DNA of 38,894 nt from an uncultured Erysipelotrichaceae bacterium (GTDB taxonomy: Bacteria > Bacillota_I > Bacilli_A > RF39 > UBA660), in contig CACZQI010000051.1 of the NCBI GenBank assembly GCA_902783345.1, forward strand, positions 1 through 38,894, given 5' to 3'. The notes beneath the pieces are model-generated. The model worked only from the letters and a program-made list of their open reading frames with translations, was not told where the DNA came from and did not search any database. The position numbers and the translations under genes were made by a program. Position 1 is the first letter of the stretch; each line of letters opens with the position of its first letter. This document shows positions 25,826-33,993 of the stretch, piece after piece.

Positions 25826-27832
25826 ATGAAAGAATATTTAATGAAAATATATAATTCATTCATTTATTTTATTAAAAATAATAAACAATATGTTTCATTT
25901 GTAATCCTTTCATTTTTATGTGCATTATTCTTAAGAATATACACAAGTGGTAATATATCATTTAATCCATTAATATTTGATATATGTATGCCAATTATAA
26001 TTGGTTCTTTTTGCTTTTTAATTAAACCTAAAAAACAATTTAGATATCTATTTATCTCATTGATTGTTTTATCAATTATATGTATTATTAATTCGATTTA
26101 TTATAAATTCTATTCATCATTTGCATCTTTTAGTTTATTAGCATCTCTAGGACAAGTAGGAGAAGTAGAAGATGCTGTCTTTGAAAAGGTAAGAATTATT
26201 CAATTTATATATTTACTTGCTCCAATTACTTTTTACATTATTAATAAGAATTTAACAAATAAAGATTATTTTAATTTTATAACTAAAATTGAAGATGGTA
26301 AAAAATCATTTAAAAATGTGCTTATTAGTGGAGGAGCAATCTTTCTTTTTGGCGCATTAATTACTAATGGTGGGGCTTGGAGTAGTTTAACTAAAGAATG
26401 GAATAGAGAATATACGGTTAATCATTTTGGAATAACAATTTATCAAATAAATGATTTTATTAACACTTTAAGACCAACAATTAATTCATGGTTTGGTTAT
26501 GATGTTGCTTATAAAAAGTTTACTGATTATTATGAAGCAAATACCATTAAAAAAAGTCATAATGAATATACTAATAAATTTAAAGATTATAATGTTATCT
26601 TTGTTCATATGGAAAGTATTATGGACTTTTTAATAAACTTAAACATTAATAATTTAGAAATAACGCCTAATTTAAATAAATTAACTAAAGAAGGAATGTA
26701 TTTTACTAACTTTTATCCTCAGATTAGTGTTGGAACTTCAAGTGATACAGAATTTACCTTAAGTACATCACTTATGCCAGCATCAAGAGGCACTGTTTTT
26801 GTTAGTTATTATGATAGAGAATATCCAAGTATCCAAAAATTATTAAAAGATAAAGGTTATTATACCTTTAGTATGCATGGTAATAAAGCAAGTATGTGGA
26901 ATAGAAGTAAAATGCATAAATCACTTGGTTATATGGATTTTTATTCAAGTACTTCATTTAATATTGATGAAGAGGTAGGTCTAGGCCTTACTGATAAATC
27001 TTTCTTTAAACAAATAATGCCAATTTTAGAAAATATTGAGACAAATAATCCTAAATATATGGGCACAATAATAACTTTATCAAATCATACACCTTTTACT
27101 AATAATGATTATTATGAGCAAATTGATTTAACATATAAGGCTTTTAAATATAATGAAAAATCAAATAAATATGAAAATGTCGTTTATCCTTATTTAAGTG
27201 ATACTAAACTAGGTGATTATCTTCGTAGTAGTCATTATGCTGATGAGGCCTTAGGAGAATTTATTTCTTACATTAATAATAGTAATAGTTTTAATAAAAC
27301 CGTTTTTGTATTTTATGGCGATCATAATCCACAACTTGATGCTAGTGAATTTAATTATTATTATAATTATGATTTTGAGACAGGTACACTTTTTAAAGAA
27401 GATGATGAAAGATATATTTCTTATGATTATTATGCTAATGAATTAAATAAAAAGACTCCTTTAATAATCTGGACTAAAAATGAAATGTTAAGTAAAGAAA
27501 TAGATTATTATATGGGCATGATTGATGTAATGCCAACTATAGGAAATATGCTAGATATATATAATAAATATGCTTTAGGTCATGATATTTTTGAAATTAA
27601 AAATGATAATATTATTGCTTTTCCTAATGGAAACTTTTTAACAAATAAGGTATACTATAGGAATAGTAAAGAAGAATATAAACCACTTAATTTAGATGAA
27701 ATATTAAGTGAAGATTATATTAATGCTGCTAGAGAATATACCAATAATTTAATTGAAGTATCTAATGGTATAATTACCCATGATTTAATAAAAACTAGTC
27801 AAAATAAAGATAAAGCAAAAGAAATAAAATAG
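25826..27832 (+). CDS. ltaS: Lipoteichoic acid synthase family protein (LtaS-like)
   Basis: A 668-residue membrane enzyme with five N-terminal helices (about residues 20-180) and an outward alkaline-phosphatase/sulfatase domain (about 250-600). VIFVHMES gives the first metal ligand, GTSSDTEFT holds the expected nucleophile Thr304 (Thr300 in S. aureus LtaS), SMHGN and FYGDHNPQ give further metal-binding residues. It should polymerise glycerol phosphate from phosphatidylglycerol on a glycolipid anchor, though some relatives only prime or modify. This is good evidence for a Gram-positive type envelope. A membrane-anchored protein gene follows by ten bases. Confidence 0.9.
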   Translation: MKEYLMKIYNSFIYFIKNNKQYVSFVILSFLCALFLRIYTSGNISFNPLIFDICMPIIIGSFCFLIKPKKQFRYLFISLIVLSIICIINSIYYKFYSSFASFSLLASLGQVGEVEDAVFEKVRIIQFIYLLAPITFYIINKNLTNKDYFNFITKIEDGKKSFKNVLISGGAIFLFGALITNGGAWSSLTKEWNREYTVNHFGITIYQINDFINTLRPTINSWFGYDVAYKKFTDYYEANTIKKSHNEYTNKFKDYNVIFVHMESIMDFLINLNINNLEITPNLNKLTKEGMYFTNFYPQISVGTSSDTEFTLSTSLMPASRGTVFVSYYDREYPSIQKLLKDKGYYTFSMHGNKASMWNRSKMHKSLGYMDFYSSTSFNIDEEVGLGLTDKSFFKQIMPILENIETNNPKYMGTIITLSNHTPFTNNDYYEQIDLTYKAFKYNEKSNKYENVVYPYLSDTKLGDYLRSSHYADEALGEFISYINNSNSFNKTVFVFYGDHNPQLDASEFNYYYNYDFETGTLFKEDDERYISYDYYANELNKKTPLIIWTKNEMLSKEIDYYMGMIDVMPTIGNMLDIYNKYALGHDIFEIKNDNIIAFPNGNFLTNKVYYRNSKEEYKPLNLDEILSEDYINAAREYTNNLIEVSNGIITHDLIKTSQNKDKAKEIK

Positions 27833-27842
27833 AGGTGAAAGT

Positions 27843-28451
27843 GTGAAAAAGAAAATATTATTATTTATTTTAATTATTATTTTAGTTTATTCAATTGGAG
27901 GCATTATTTATATTTACATGAATAAAAAGCCTAGTGCTGAACCTGTTAAAATATCTAATTTAGATACAATTAAAGGTTATAACTATGCTTTAAGAAGTAA
28001 TGATACTGCTCTTTATAAAGAAGTTTTTAATAATTTAAAGAAAAACCTAGAATCTAAAGAAATAAATGATGAAGAATATGCTAAGACACTTACTAAATTA
28101 TTTATTATTGATTTATATACTTTAAATAATAAAATCAATAAATATGATGTTGGTGGTGCTCAGTTTGTTCATCCTGATTATGTAAGTAATTACAAATTAA
28201 ATGTTCAAAATACGCTTTACAAATATATGGAAGATAACTCCTATAAAAATAGGACTCAAGAATTACCAGAAGTAACAAGTATAAATATTACTAACGCCGA
28301 AAAAACGAACTATAAAATAGGTGATAATTCGTTTGAAGGCTATAAGATAACATTAGAATGGACTTATGTTAAAGATTTAGAATACGATAATGAAGGAGAA
28401 GTTACCTTAGTAAAAATTGATAATTTATATTATGTAGTTCAAAAGGATTAA
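27843..28451 (+). CDS. Hypothetical membrane-anchored protein downstream of LtaS
   Basis: A 202-residue protein with one N-terminal helix (about 5-27) and an extracellular domain: a helical half (about 40-125) and a strand-rich half (about 140-200) ending in DNLYYVVQKD. It starts with GTG behind AGAGGTG, ten bases after the ltaS stop, so it is in the same operon. No family or catalytic motif is recognised. A helper role in envelope polymer synthesis is a guess from context only. Confidence 0.6.
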   Translation: MKKKILLFILIIILVYSIGGIIYIYMNKKPSAEPVKISNLDTIKGYNYALRSNDTALYKEVFNNLKKNLESKEINDEEYAKTLTKLFIIDLYTLNNKINKYDVGGAQFVHPDYVSNYKLNVQNTLYKYMEDNSYKNRTQELPEVTSINITNAEKTNYKIGDNSFEGYKITLEWTYVKDLEYDNEGEVTLVKIDNLYYVVQKD

Positions 28452-28478
28452 AGATGAGTAAATCATCTTTTTCTTTTA
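28450..28478. terminator. Terminator of the LtaS operon, overlapping the stop codon
   Basis: AAAGATGA (28450-28457) pairs perfectly over eight bases with TCATCTTT (28463-28470) around GTAAA, followed by TTTTCTTTT. It also lies just downstream of the convergent DUF378 gene. Confidence 0.85.
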
Positions 28479-28679
28479 ATCGTGCATATCTAAATCCATT
28501 AATAAAATGCCGACATTAATTAAACTTGTTAAACCAACTAGAGAATAAACAATTCTAGGTATAATAGATTCAGCACCAAATAATGCTTCAACTAAGTTAA
28601 AATCTAATAATCCAATTAATCCCCAGTTAATGCCACCAATAATGGTAACTACTAAACATATTTTTTGTAATGTTGTCAT
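28476..28679 (-). CDS. DUF378 family small membrane protein
   Basis: A 67-residue protein with two hydrophobic helices. IGGINWGLIGLLDFNLV followed by a short polar loop and RIVYSLVGLTSLINV are the DUF378 (YuzA-like) pattern, and the length is normal for the family. Function is unknown. An AGAGGTT site precedes the ATG. It is convergent with the LtaS operon and divergent from the lipoprotein gene. Confidence 0.9.
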   Translation of the reverse strand: MTTLQKICLVVTIIGGINWGLIGLLDFNLVEALFGAESIIPRIVYSLVGLTSLINVGILLMDLDMHD

Positions 28680-28771
28680 AAATTAACCTCTTTTCTAATA
28701 ATAGTATGGCTAAAGTAAAAATTATTATACATAAATTAATAAAATAAAAATATTATTAGATAGGAGGTCAA

Positions 28772-29782
28772 ATGAAAAAGTATTTTATTCTTTTATTAGG
28801 GGTAATTTTATTTACAATGTCAGGATGTGGTAAAACAAGTGATAGTGCTAATATTAAAAATAATTTTGTTAAAAATAATGAAAAGAAAGATGTTTATTTA
28901 GTCAAAGGAACAATGGATATTATAAGTAATGAAGATACTTTTACCTATAATGTTGAAGCAGCAAGAAATAAAGATATGTATAGAGTTAACTTAGTTAATA
29001 CCATTAATAATCATGAGCAAGTTATTTTAAAAAACAATGATGGGGTTTATGTTGTTACACCTAGTTTAAATAAAAGTTTTAAATTTCAATCTGAATGGCC
29101 AGATAATGGGTCTCAAGGTTATTTAATTGATTCTTTAGTTAGAGATATAAATAATGATAGTGAAGCAGTTGAAGAAAAAACTAATGAAGGTTATGTAATT
29201 ACTACAAAAGTTAATTATCCTAATAATGCTAATTTAGTTAAAGAAAAAATATATTTGGATAATAAAAATAACTTACAAAAAGTTGAAGTTTTAGATACTA
29301 ATGATACTATTAAAATAACAGTTAAATTTAATAGTGTCGATTATAAACCTAATTTTAAAGATGATTATTTTAAACTAGAATCTTTAATTGATACTGAATG
29401 TTGTAAAGAAGAAGAAACTACAAGTAAAGTAATTGATGATATTATTTATCCATTATATTTACCTACTAATACTTATTTAAATAGTAAAGATACGGTTAAT
29501 ACTGATACAGGTAATCGAGTTATTTTAACCTTTACAGGTGATTCACCATTTACTTTAGTGGAAGAAAAGGCCACTGCTAAAAGTGAATTTGAAATAATAC
29601 CTGTTTACGGAGAACCTTTAATGCTTAGTGAGGTAGTGGGAGCCCTTAGTTCAAATTCTTTATACTGGACTAGTAATAATGTTGATTTTTACTTATCAAG
29701 TGATAAATTATCAGGAACCGAACTTTTAACAATAGCCGAAAGTATTAGTACAGGAAGTTTAACAGTTGTAGGAGAAAAGTAA
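28772..29782 (+). CDS. LolA-fold lipoprotein (YdcC/GerS-like)
   Basis: A 336-residue lipoprotein. The signal peptide ends in a lipobox TMSGC with Cys19 as the lipidated residue. The region from about 40 to 200 has the long alternating strand pattern of LolA-like/outer membrane lipoprotein carrier domains (VKGTMDI, YNVEAARNKDMYRV, GVYVVTPSLNKSFKF). The C-terminal part (about 230-335) resembles DUF4367-type domains, with VILTFTGDSPFTLVEE and NVDFYLSS. Bacillota relatives (YdcC, GerS) act at the outer face of the membrane, some in sporulation. There is no other sign of sporulation genes here. AGGAGGT precedes the ATG. Confidence 0.75.
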   Translation: MKKYFILLLGVILFTMSGCGKTSDSANIKNNFVKNNEKKDVYLVKGTMDIISNEDTFTYNVEAARNKDMYRVNLVNTINNHEQVILKNNDGVYVVTPSLNKSFKFQSEWPDNGSQGYLIDSLVRDINNDSEAVEEKTNEGYVITTKVNYPNNANLVKEKIYLDNKNNLQKVEVLDTNDTIKITVKFNSVDYKPNFKDDYFKLESLIDTECCKEEETTSKVIDDIIYPLYLPTNTYLNSKDTVNTDTGNRVILTFTGDSPFTLVEEKATAKSEFEIIPVYGEPLMLSEVVGALSSNSLYWTSNNVDFYLSSDKLSGTELLTIAESISTGSLTVVGEK

Positions 29783-29796
29783 TTTTCTCTTTTTTA
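29772..29796 (+). terminator. Terminator overlapping the end of the lipoprotein gene
   Basis: GAGAAAA (29772-29778) pairs with TTTTCTC (29783-29789) around GTAA, which includes the stop codon, followed by TTTTTT. Confidence 0.8.
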
Positions 29797-29832
29797 TTGT
29801 TATGATAAAATAAATTTAGAGGTAATAATATT

Positions 29833-30093
29833 ATGGGAAAAGTTGTAATTGATAAAAGTAAATGTATTGGATGCTTTAATTGTAAAAGAGTATGTTATGA
29901 AGTATTTGAAATAGGTGATGATGGTCTAGCAAGAGTAAGACCAGGTGCAGCAGGTAATACAAAAGAAGCTGAAAGCGCGATTATAGAGTGTCCAACAGGT
30001 GCGATAAGAATAGAAGATAGTAATTATAAAAGTACTAGTTTATCAGATGTATTTTTTAAGATACTTGAAAATTCTAATAAAGAAGATGAATAG
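29833..30093 (+). CDS. Single-cluster ferredoxin
   Basis: An 86-residue electron carrier of the Fer4_13/monocluster type. CIGCFNC (Cys11, Cys14, Cys17) and a late ECPTGAI (Cys53) supply four ligands for one [4Fe-4S] cluster; Cys21 is extra. The acidic middle, GDDGLARVRPG, is usual for this group. It stands alone between two terminators, so its redox partner is not evident; the flavoprotein-Rieske enzyme at 3743 is not close enough to link. Confidence 0.88.
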   Translation: MGKVVIDKSKCIGCFNCKRVCYEVFEIGDDGLARVRPGAAGNTKEAESAIIECPTGAIRIEDSNYKSTSLSDVFFKILENSNKEDE

Positions 30094-30113
30094 AAATTTG
30101 CTCTCTTCCCCAT

Positions 30114-30145
30114 AAGAACCGTAATTTTATGGTTCTTTTTCTTTA
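30114..30145 (+). terminator. Terminator after the ferredoxin gene
   Basis: AAGAACC (30114-30120) pairs perfectly with GGTTCTT (30131-30137) around a ten-base loop, followed by TTTCTTT. Confidence 0.8.
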
Positions 30146-30215
30146 TTTTACCCTTTATTTATCAGTGTTTATAAAGGCTTTGCCACTTACAACAAATTAA
30201 TAACCAGGACCATTT

Positions 30216-30233
30216 AGGTACGAATTTAGATAC
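30216..30233 (+). repeat. Left direct repeat of the candidate cassette
   Basis: AGGTACGAATTTAGATAC occurs here and again at 34098-34115 with one difference (C to T at the sixth base). The repeat is itself roughly palindromic (GTAC...GATAC), as are many recombinase core sites. A second shared word, TGAAGAGTGCA, lies 42 bases further on (30275-30285) and recurs at 34229-34239. Confidence 0.6.
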
Positions 30234-30305
30234 GGTCTTGATTCGTTTTTTTATGGCATTTTTTTACGGCGGATTGAAGAGTGCAAAAATTGTATAATTG
30301 AACTG

Positions 30306-30340
30306 ATTATTACGGTTATTCCGTAATAATATGATATAAT
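30306..30340 (+). promoter_or_regulatory. Promoter of the cassette operon overlapped by a perfect palindrome
   Basis: ATTATTACGG (30306-30315) and CCGTAATAAT (30321-30330) are a perfect ten-base inverted repeat with a five-base centre. Two bases later comes an extended -10 element, TGATATAAT (30332-30340). The -35 region falls inside the palindrome, so a bound dimeric repressor would block RNA polymerase. Transcription would start near 30347, giving a very short leader before the ATG at 30360. The palindrome lacks a T-run, so it is not a terminator for + strand transcripts. Confidence 0.6.
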
Positions 30341-30359
30341 TATATTGCGAGGTACCTTT

Positions 30360-30749
30360 ATGAATATTGTCGTTGTTGCTGCACTAATTATTAAAAATAA
30401 CAAAGTATTAATTGCTAGACGTTCTACTGGTGATCCGAATGTTATTGGTAAATGGGAATTTCCAGGCGGAAAAGTTGAAAAAAATGAAAATGAATATGAT
30501 GCAATTGAAAGAGAGATCAAAGAGGAATTTGAATTGAATATAAAAGCAAAGAAGTATCTAACAAATAGTATTTGCAATTATCCAAATAAAATAGTAGATC
30601 TGAGATTATATGGTTGTGAGTATATATCAGGGAAATTTAATTTACATGAACACTCGGAATATAAATGGGTTAGCCCTAAGTCACTTTTTGATTATGATTT
30701 AGCACCAGCTGATATTACATTAGCTGAATTTGTAAAGGAGTTGAAGTAG
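30360..30749 (+). CDS. Nudix hydrolase (MutT/NudG-like)
   Basis: A 129-residue cytoplasmic hydrolase that cleaves a nucleoside diphosphate linked to another moiety. VVAALIIKNNKVLIARR is the start of the MutT/NudG branch, GKWEFPGGKVE precedes the Nudix box, and the box runs from Gly37 to Leu59 with REIKEEFEL carrying the metal-binding glutamates. The Gly before the last residue of the box is replaced by Glu58. This branch sanitises oxidised or modified (d)NTPs such as 8-oxo-dGTP or modified dCTP; the substrate here is not known. The ATG at 30360 fits GCGAGG better than an in-frame TTG at 30345. It is the first gene of the cassette operon. Confidence 0.9.
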   Translation: MNIVVVAALIIKNNKVLIARRSTGDPNVIGKWEFPGGKVEKNENEYDAIEREIKEEFELNIKAKKYLTNSICNYPNKIVDLRLYGCEYISGKFNLHEHSEYKWVSPKSLFDYDLAPADITLAEFVKELK

Positions 30750-31742
30750 ATGAGATTTTGGTTTGTAAATTTAGGAAAGTATTATAATGAGCAAAGAGAA
30801 GGACGATTCTTATGGGCTCCTTTATATAATGAAAAGGGAAGTGTTCTTTCTCATTGGGATTCATTAAAAGATGTTAATCGCGGTGACGTAATATTATGTA
30901 ATAATAATGGAAGAATTTTTTCAGTTGGGATAGCAAAAGATCACGCATATTTGAGTAATATTCCTGATGAATTTGAACAATCTTGGAAGCCTGAAGGAAG
31001 AAGAATAGATTTAAAATTTATAGACATTGAACAGCCATTAAAATACAAAGAATATAAAGACTATATTCAATCAAATATAAATCCATCGGAGAATCCTTTT
31101 GATATAAATGGTAATGCAAAACTTGGATATTTATATCCCCTAGATGAAAAAATAGCAATGTTCTTATTAAATAAAATAAATAATAAAGATATAGATAATT
31201 TGCTTGCTATGAATGATATAGATTTAAAAAATGAAATAGAAGAATTTCAAGAGGAACAAGAACAATTTGAAAAAATAAATAATGGATCTATAAAAGGTTA
31301 TAGTAGTGAAGAGATAAATAAGATTAATCAGGAAAAATATACTTATATTCCGAGAATAGCGGAAGAAAAGAAAAAATTATTAAGAGAAAAAACTGATCCT
31401 AAGCTTAAAGCGACAAGAATGGAACTTGCTAATTATTTGTGTGAGATAAATTGCGATCACAAGACATTTACTAATGCTTCTGGGAATCATCAATATTTAG
31501 AATGTCATCATATAATTCCTATGAATGCCCAAAAAGATTTTCCAAATGTTAAATTAGATAGTTTGTTTAACTTAATAGCATTATGTCCTATTTGTCATAT
31601 GCAGGTACATTATGCAACTGCTGAGGAAAAGGGTCAAATATTTGCAGAAATGTATGAAAAAAGAAAAAAGGAAATGCTTGAGCATGGATTTGATTTAGCG
31701 AAAATGAATGAAATTTTTAATAAATACTATTTGAAGAAGTAG
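30750..31742 (+). CDS. PUA/EVE-like domain fused to an HNH endonuclease, possible modification-dependent nuclease
   Basis: A 330-residue protein whose ATG directly follows the stop of the Nudix gene. Residues about 1-95 (FWFVNLG, FLWAPLYN, VNRGDVILCNNNGRIFSVGIAKD) have the pattern of an EVE/PUA-like domain, the reader of modified bases in type IV restriction enzymes. A charged helical linker (about 140-215) follows. Residues about 225-300 are an HNH nuclease: Cys231/Cys235, LECHHIIPM (Cys252, His253, His254), LDSLFNLIALCPICH (Cys279, Cys282, His283) and His287; the cysteines are likely zinc ligands. It probably cuts DNA, perhaps modified DNA. The HNH part is clear; the reader role is inference. 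Confidence 0.82.
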   Translation: MRFWFVNLGKYYNEQREGRFLWAPLYNEKGSVLSHWDSLKDVNRGDVILCNNNGRIFSVGIAKDHAYLSNIPDEFEQSWKPEGRRIDLKFIDIEQPLKYKEYKDYIQSNINPSENPFDINGNAKLGYLYPLDEKIAMFLLNKINNKDIDNLLAMNDIDLKNEIEEFQEEQEQFEKINNGSIKGYSSEEINKINQEKYTYIPRIAEEKKKLLREKTDPKLKATRMELANYLCEINCDHKTFTNASGNHQYLECHHIIPMNAQKDFPNVKLDSLFNLIALCPICHMQVHYATAEEKGQIFAEMYEKRKKEMLEHGFDLAKMNEIFNKYYLKK

Positions 31743-31750
31743 GAGAAAAA

Positions 31751-32065
31751 ATGAAAGAATTACAAGAAAAAATAGAAAAATTTAATCAGGAAAGAGATTG
31801 GGATCAATTTCATTCACCAGAGAATTTGGCTAAAAGTATTTCTATTGAAGCTGGAGAATTATTAGAGTGCTTTCAATGGAATAACGAATATGATTTAGAA
31901 GAAGTCATAGAAGAACTAGCAGATGTATTAAATTATTGTATTCAAATGGCAAATAAGTTAGGTGTAGATCCAAAACAAATAGTTTTAGATAAAATGGAAA
32001 AAACAGCAGAGAAATATCCAGTAGAAAAAGCTAAAGGTAAAAGCACTAAATATAATAAACTATAG
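31751..32065 (+). CDS. MazG-like nucleotide pyrophosphohydrolase (dCTPase-like)
   Basis: A 104-residue all-alpha hydrolase of the MazG-like/RS21-C6 type, which splits (d)NTP to (d)NMP and pyrophosphate. The metal site is complete: E33-AG-E36 and E55-LA-D58. The N-terminal FNQERDWDQFHSPENLAKSI is the usual lead of the dCTP pyrophosphatase group, whose members prefer dCTP and modified dCTP. AGGAG overlapping the preceding stop serves as ribosome binding site, eight bases after the nuclease gene. With the Nudix gene this gives the operon two nucleotide hydrolases. The C-terminus is Lys-rich. Confidence 0.9.
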   Translation: MKELQEKIEKFNQERDWDQFHSPENLAKSISIEAGELLECFQWNNEYDLEEVIEELADVLNYCIQMANKLGVDPKQIVLDKMEKTAEKYPVEKAKGKSTKYNKL

Positions 32066-32073
32066 GAGGTATT

Positions 32074-33939
32074 ATGTTAGTATATGAAGGAGTAAAATCA
32101 GGATTTTTACAGGATGTTAGAAATAATAGAATTGCAGATAAAATATATGAAAAATTTAAGGAATTATTTCATCATGGTGTAGGTCAATCTGAAATAAATT
32201 CTTGGAAAGAATCAATGTTAAGGATGTATATGATTTTGGATGACGAACAGATACCAAATGATTCTGGTGTAGCAATTGAGTTTAATATCCCTCATACATC
32301 AAATAGAATAGATTTTCTTTTATCTGGATACAATAAAAATCAAAAAAACTCAATTATTATAATTGAATTAAAGCAATGGGAACACTGCAGGGCTGTTGAA
32401 GGAAAAGATGGACTCGTTTCTACTTTTACTGGTGGTGCTGTTAGGGAAACAACACATCCCTCTTATCAGGCATGGTCTTATGCTAGTTTAATTAATTCTT
32501 ATAATCAAGAGGTTGAAGATAGAAATGTTGAACTTCATCCTTGCGCATTTTTACATAATTACGAATTAGAAGAAAACGATCCAATATATAGTGATCAATA
32601 TAAAATATACATAAATGAAGCGCCAATGTTTGGTTCGAAAGATTTTGAAAAATTAAGAAATTTTATAAAAAAGTATGTAACAGAAGGAGATAATAAGGAA
32701 GGCCTATATATTATCGAAAATGGTAAAATTAAACCATCTAAGATGTTACAAGATTCATTTACAAGTGTTTTAAAAGGGAATAGGGAATTCGTTTTAATAG
32801 ATGATCAAAAGGTAATATTTGAAGATGCTATTCAAATGGGAGTAAATACTTGCTTAAATAATGACAAAAACGTTTTGATAGTTGAAGGTGGACCAGGAAC
32901 AGGAAAATCGGTTCTTGCTATAAATTTATTACAAAAGTTTTTATCTAGGGCATATAATAGTGCATATGTTACTAAAAATAGTGCTCCTAGAGAAGTGTTT
33001 AAAGCAAAACTAAAAATTGATCGATTAAGTGGAATGAACAATTTGTTTAAGGGATCTGGAAGTTTTGTAGATGCTAATAAAAATGATTATGACATTTTAA
33101 TTGTTGATGAAGCACATCGTTTAAATGAGAAATCTGGATATATGTCTAATTTGGGCGAAAATCAAATTAAAGAAATTATTAACGCATCAAGATTTTCTAT
33201 GTTTTTTATAGATGAGAATCAAAGAGTTACAACAAAAGATATAGGGTCAATTGAAGAAATAGAAAAATGGGCAAGATTTTATAATGCTGGAATTTATAAA
33301 AGAGAATTAAAAAGTCAATTTAGATGTGATGGCTCTGACGGATATCTAGCTTGGTTAGATAATGTTTTAGAAATAAGAGAAACAGCAAACTATGATCTTG
33401 ACTCTAAATATGATTTTAAAATATTTGATGATCCAAACGAATTAAGAAAAGAAATTGAAGAGAAAAATAAGATTAATAATAAATCAAGATTAGTAGCTGG
33501 ATATTGTTGGAATTGGATAAGCGAAGGAAAAAACAAATCAGATGTTTATGATATAACAATACCAGAATACGATTTTCAGATGAGTTGGAATCTAGATAAT
33601 ACAAGTACATATGCTATTGATACTTCATCAATTAATGAAATTGGATGTATACATACAGTTCAAGGATTAGAATTTGATTATGTTGGAGTTATTATAGGCG
33701 ATGATATAAGATATGAAAATGGACATATAATCACCGATTTTACCAAAAGAGCTAGTACAGATCAATCCATAAAGGGTTTAAAAACTTTATATAGAGAAAA
33801 TCCTGCAGAAGCTGTAAAAATAGCTGATTCAATTATTAAAAACACATATAAAACTTTAATGACTAGAGGAATGAAGGGGTGCTATATATATTGCACTGAT
33901 AAAGAATTATCTAATTATTTTAGAAAATATATGAATTAA
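32074..33939 (+). CDS. DUF2075 SF1-type helicase with N-terminal PD-(D/E)XK nuclease domain
   Basis: A 621-residue protein. Residues about 60-200 look like a PD-(D/E)XK nuclease: RIDFLLSG (Asp80) and, after a strand turn, IIIIELKQW (Glu98, Lys100). From about 250 on it is a DUF2075 helicase: Walker A EGGPGTGKS (Lys278), Walker B DILIVDEAHR (Asp345, Glu346), a motif III-like FFIDENQRVT, SQFRCDG as motif IV, HTVQGLEFDYVG as motif V and LMTRGMKG as motif VI. DUF2075 proteins are often found in defence islands. It should move along and cut nucleic acid. AGGAGGT precedes the ATG, nine bases after the MazG gene. It is the last and largest gene of the operon. Confidence 0.88.
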   Translation: MLVYEGVKSGFLQDVRNNRIADKIYEKFKELFHHGVGQSEINSWKESMLRMYMILDDEQIPNDSGVAIEFNIPHTSNRIDFLLSGYNKNQKNSIIIIELKQWEHCRAVEGKDGLVSTFTGGAVRETTHPSYQAWSYASLINSYNQEVEDRNVELHPCAFLHNYELEENDPIYSDQYKIYINEAPMFGSKDFEKLRNFIKKYVTEGDNKEGLYIIENGKIKPSKMLQDSFTSVLKGNREFVLIDDQKVIFEDAIQMGVNTCLNNDKNVLIVEGGPGTGKSVLAINLLQKFLSRAYNSAYVTKNSAPREVFKAKLKIDRLSGMNNLFKGSGSFVDANKNDYDILIVDEAHRLNEKSGYMSNLGENQIKEIINASRFSMFFIDENQRVTTKDIGSIEEIEKWARFYNAGIYKRELKSQFRCDGSDGYLAWLDNVLEIRETANYDLDSKYDFKIFDDPNELRKEIEEKNKINNKSRLVAGYCWNWISEGKNKSDVYDITIPEYDFQMSWNLDNTSTYAIDTSSINEIGCIHTVQGLEFDYVGVIIGDDIRYENGHIITDFTKRASTDQSIKGLKTLYRENPAEAVKIADSIIKNTYKTLMTRGMKGCYIYCTDKELSNYFRKYMN

Positions 33940-33959
33940 CATTTATAAACAAAAAATAT

Positions 33960-33993
33960 AGTAGTGAATTCATTAAAATCCACTACTTTTTAA
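33960..33993 (+). terminator. Terminator of the cassette operon
   Basis: AGTAGTG (33960-33966) pairs perfectly with CACTACT (33981-33987) around a 14-base loop and is followed by a T-run. Confidence 0.75.

Noticed and set aside
30275..30297. A second promoter for the cassette operon (TTGAAG ... TATAAT)
   Set aside because: The spacing is only about 13 bases, too short for the housekeeping sigma factor. The extended -10 at 30332 is better.
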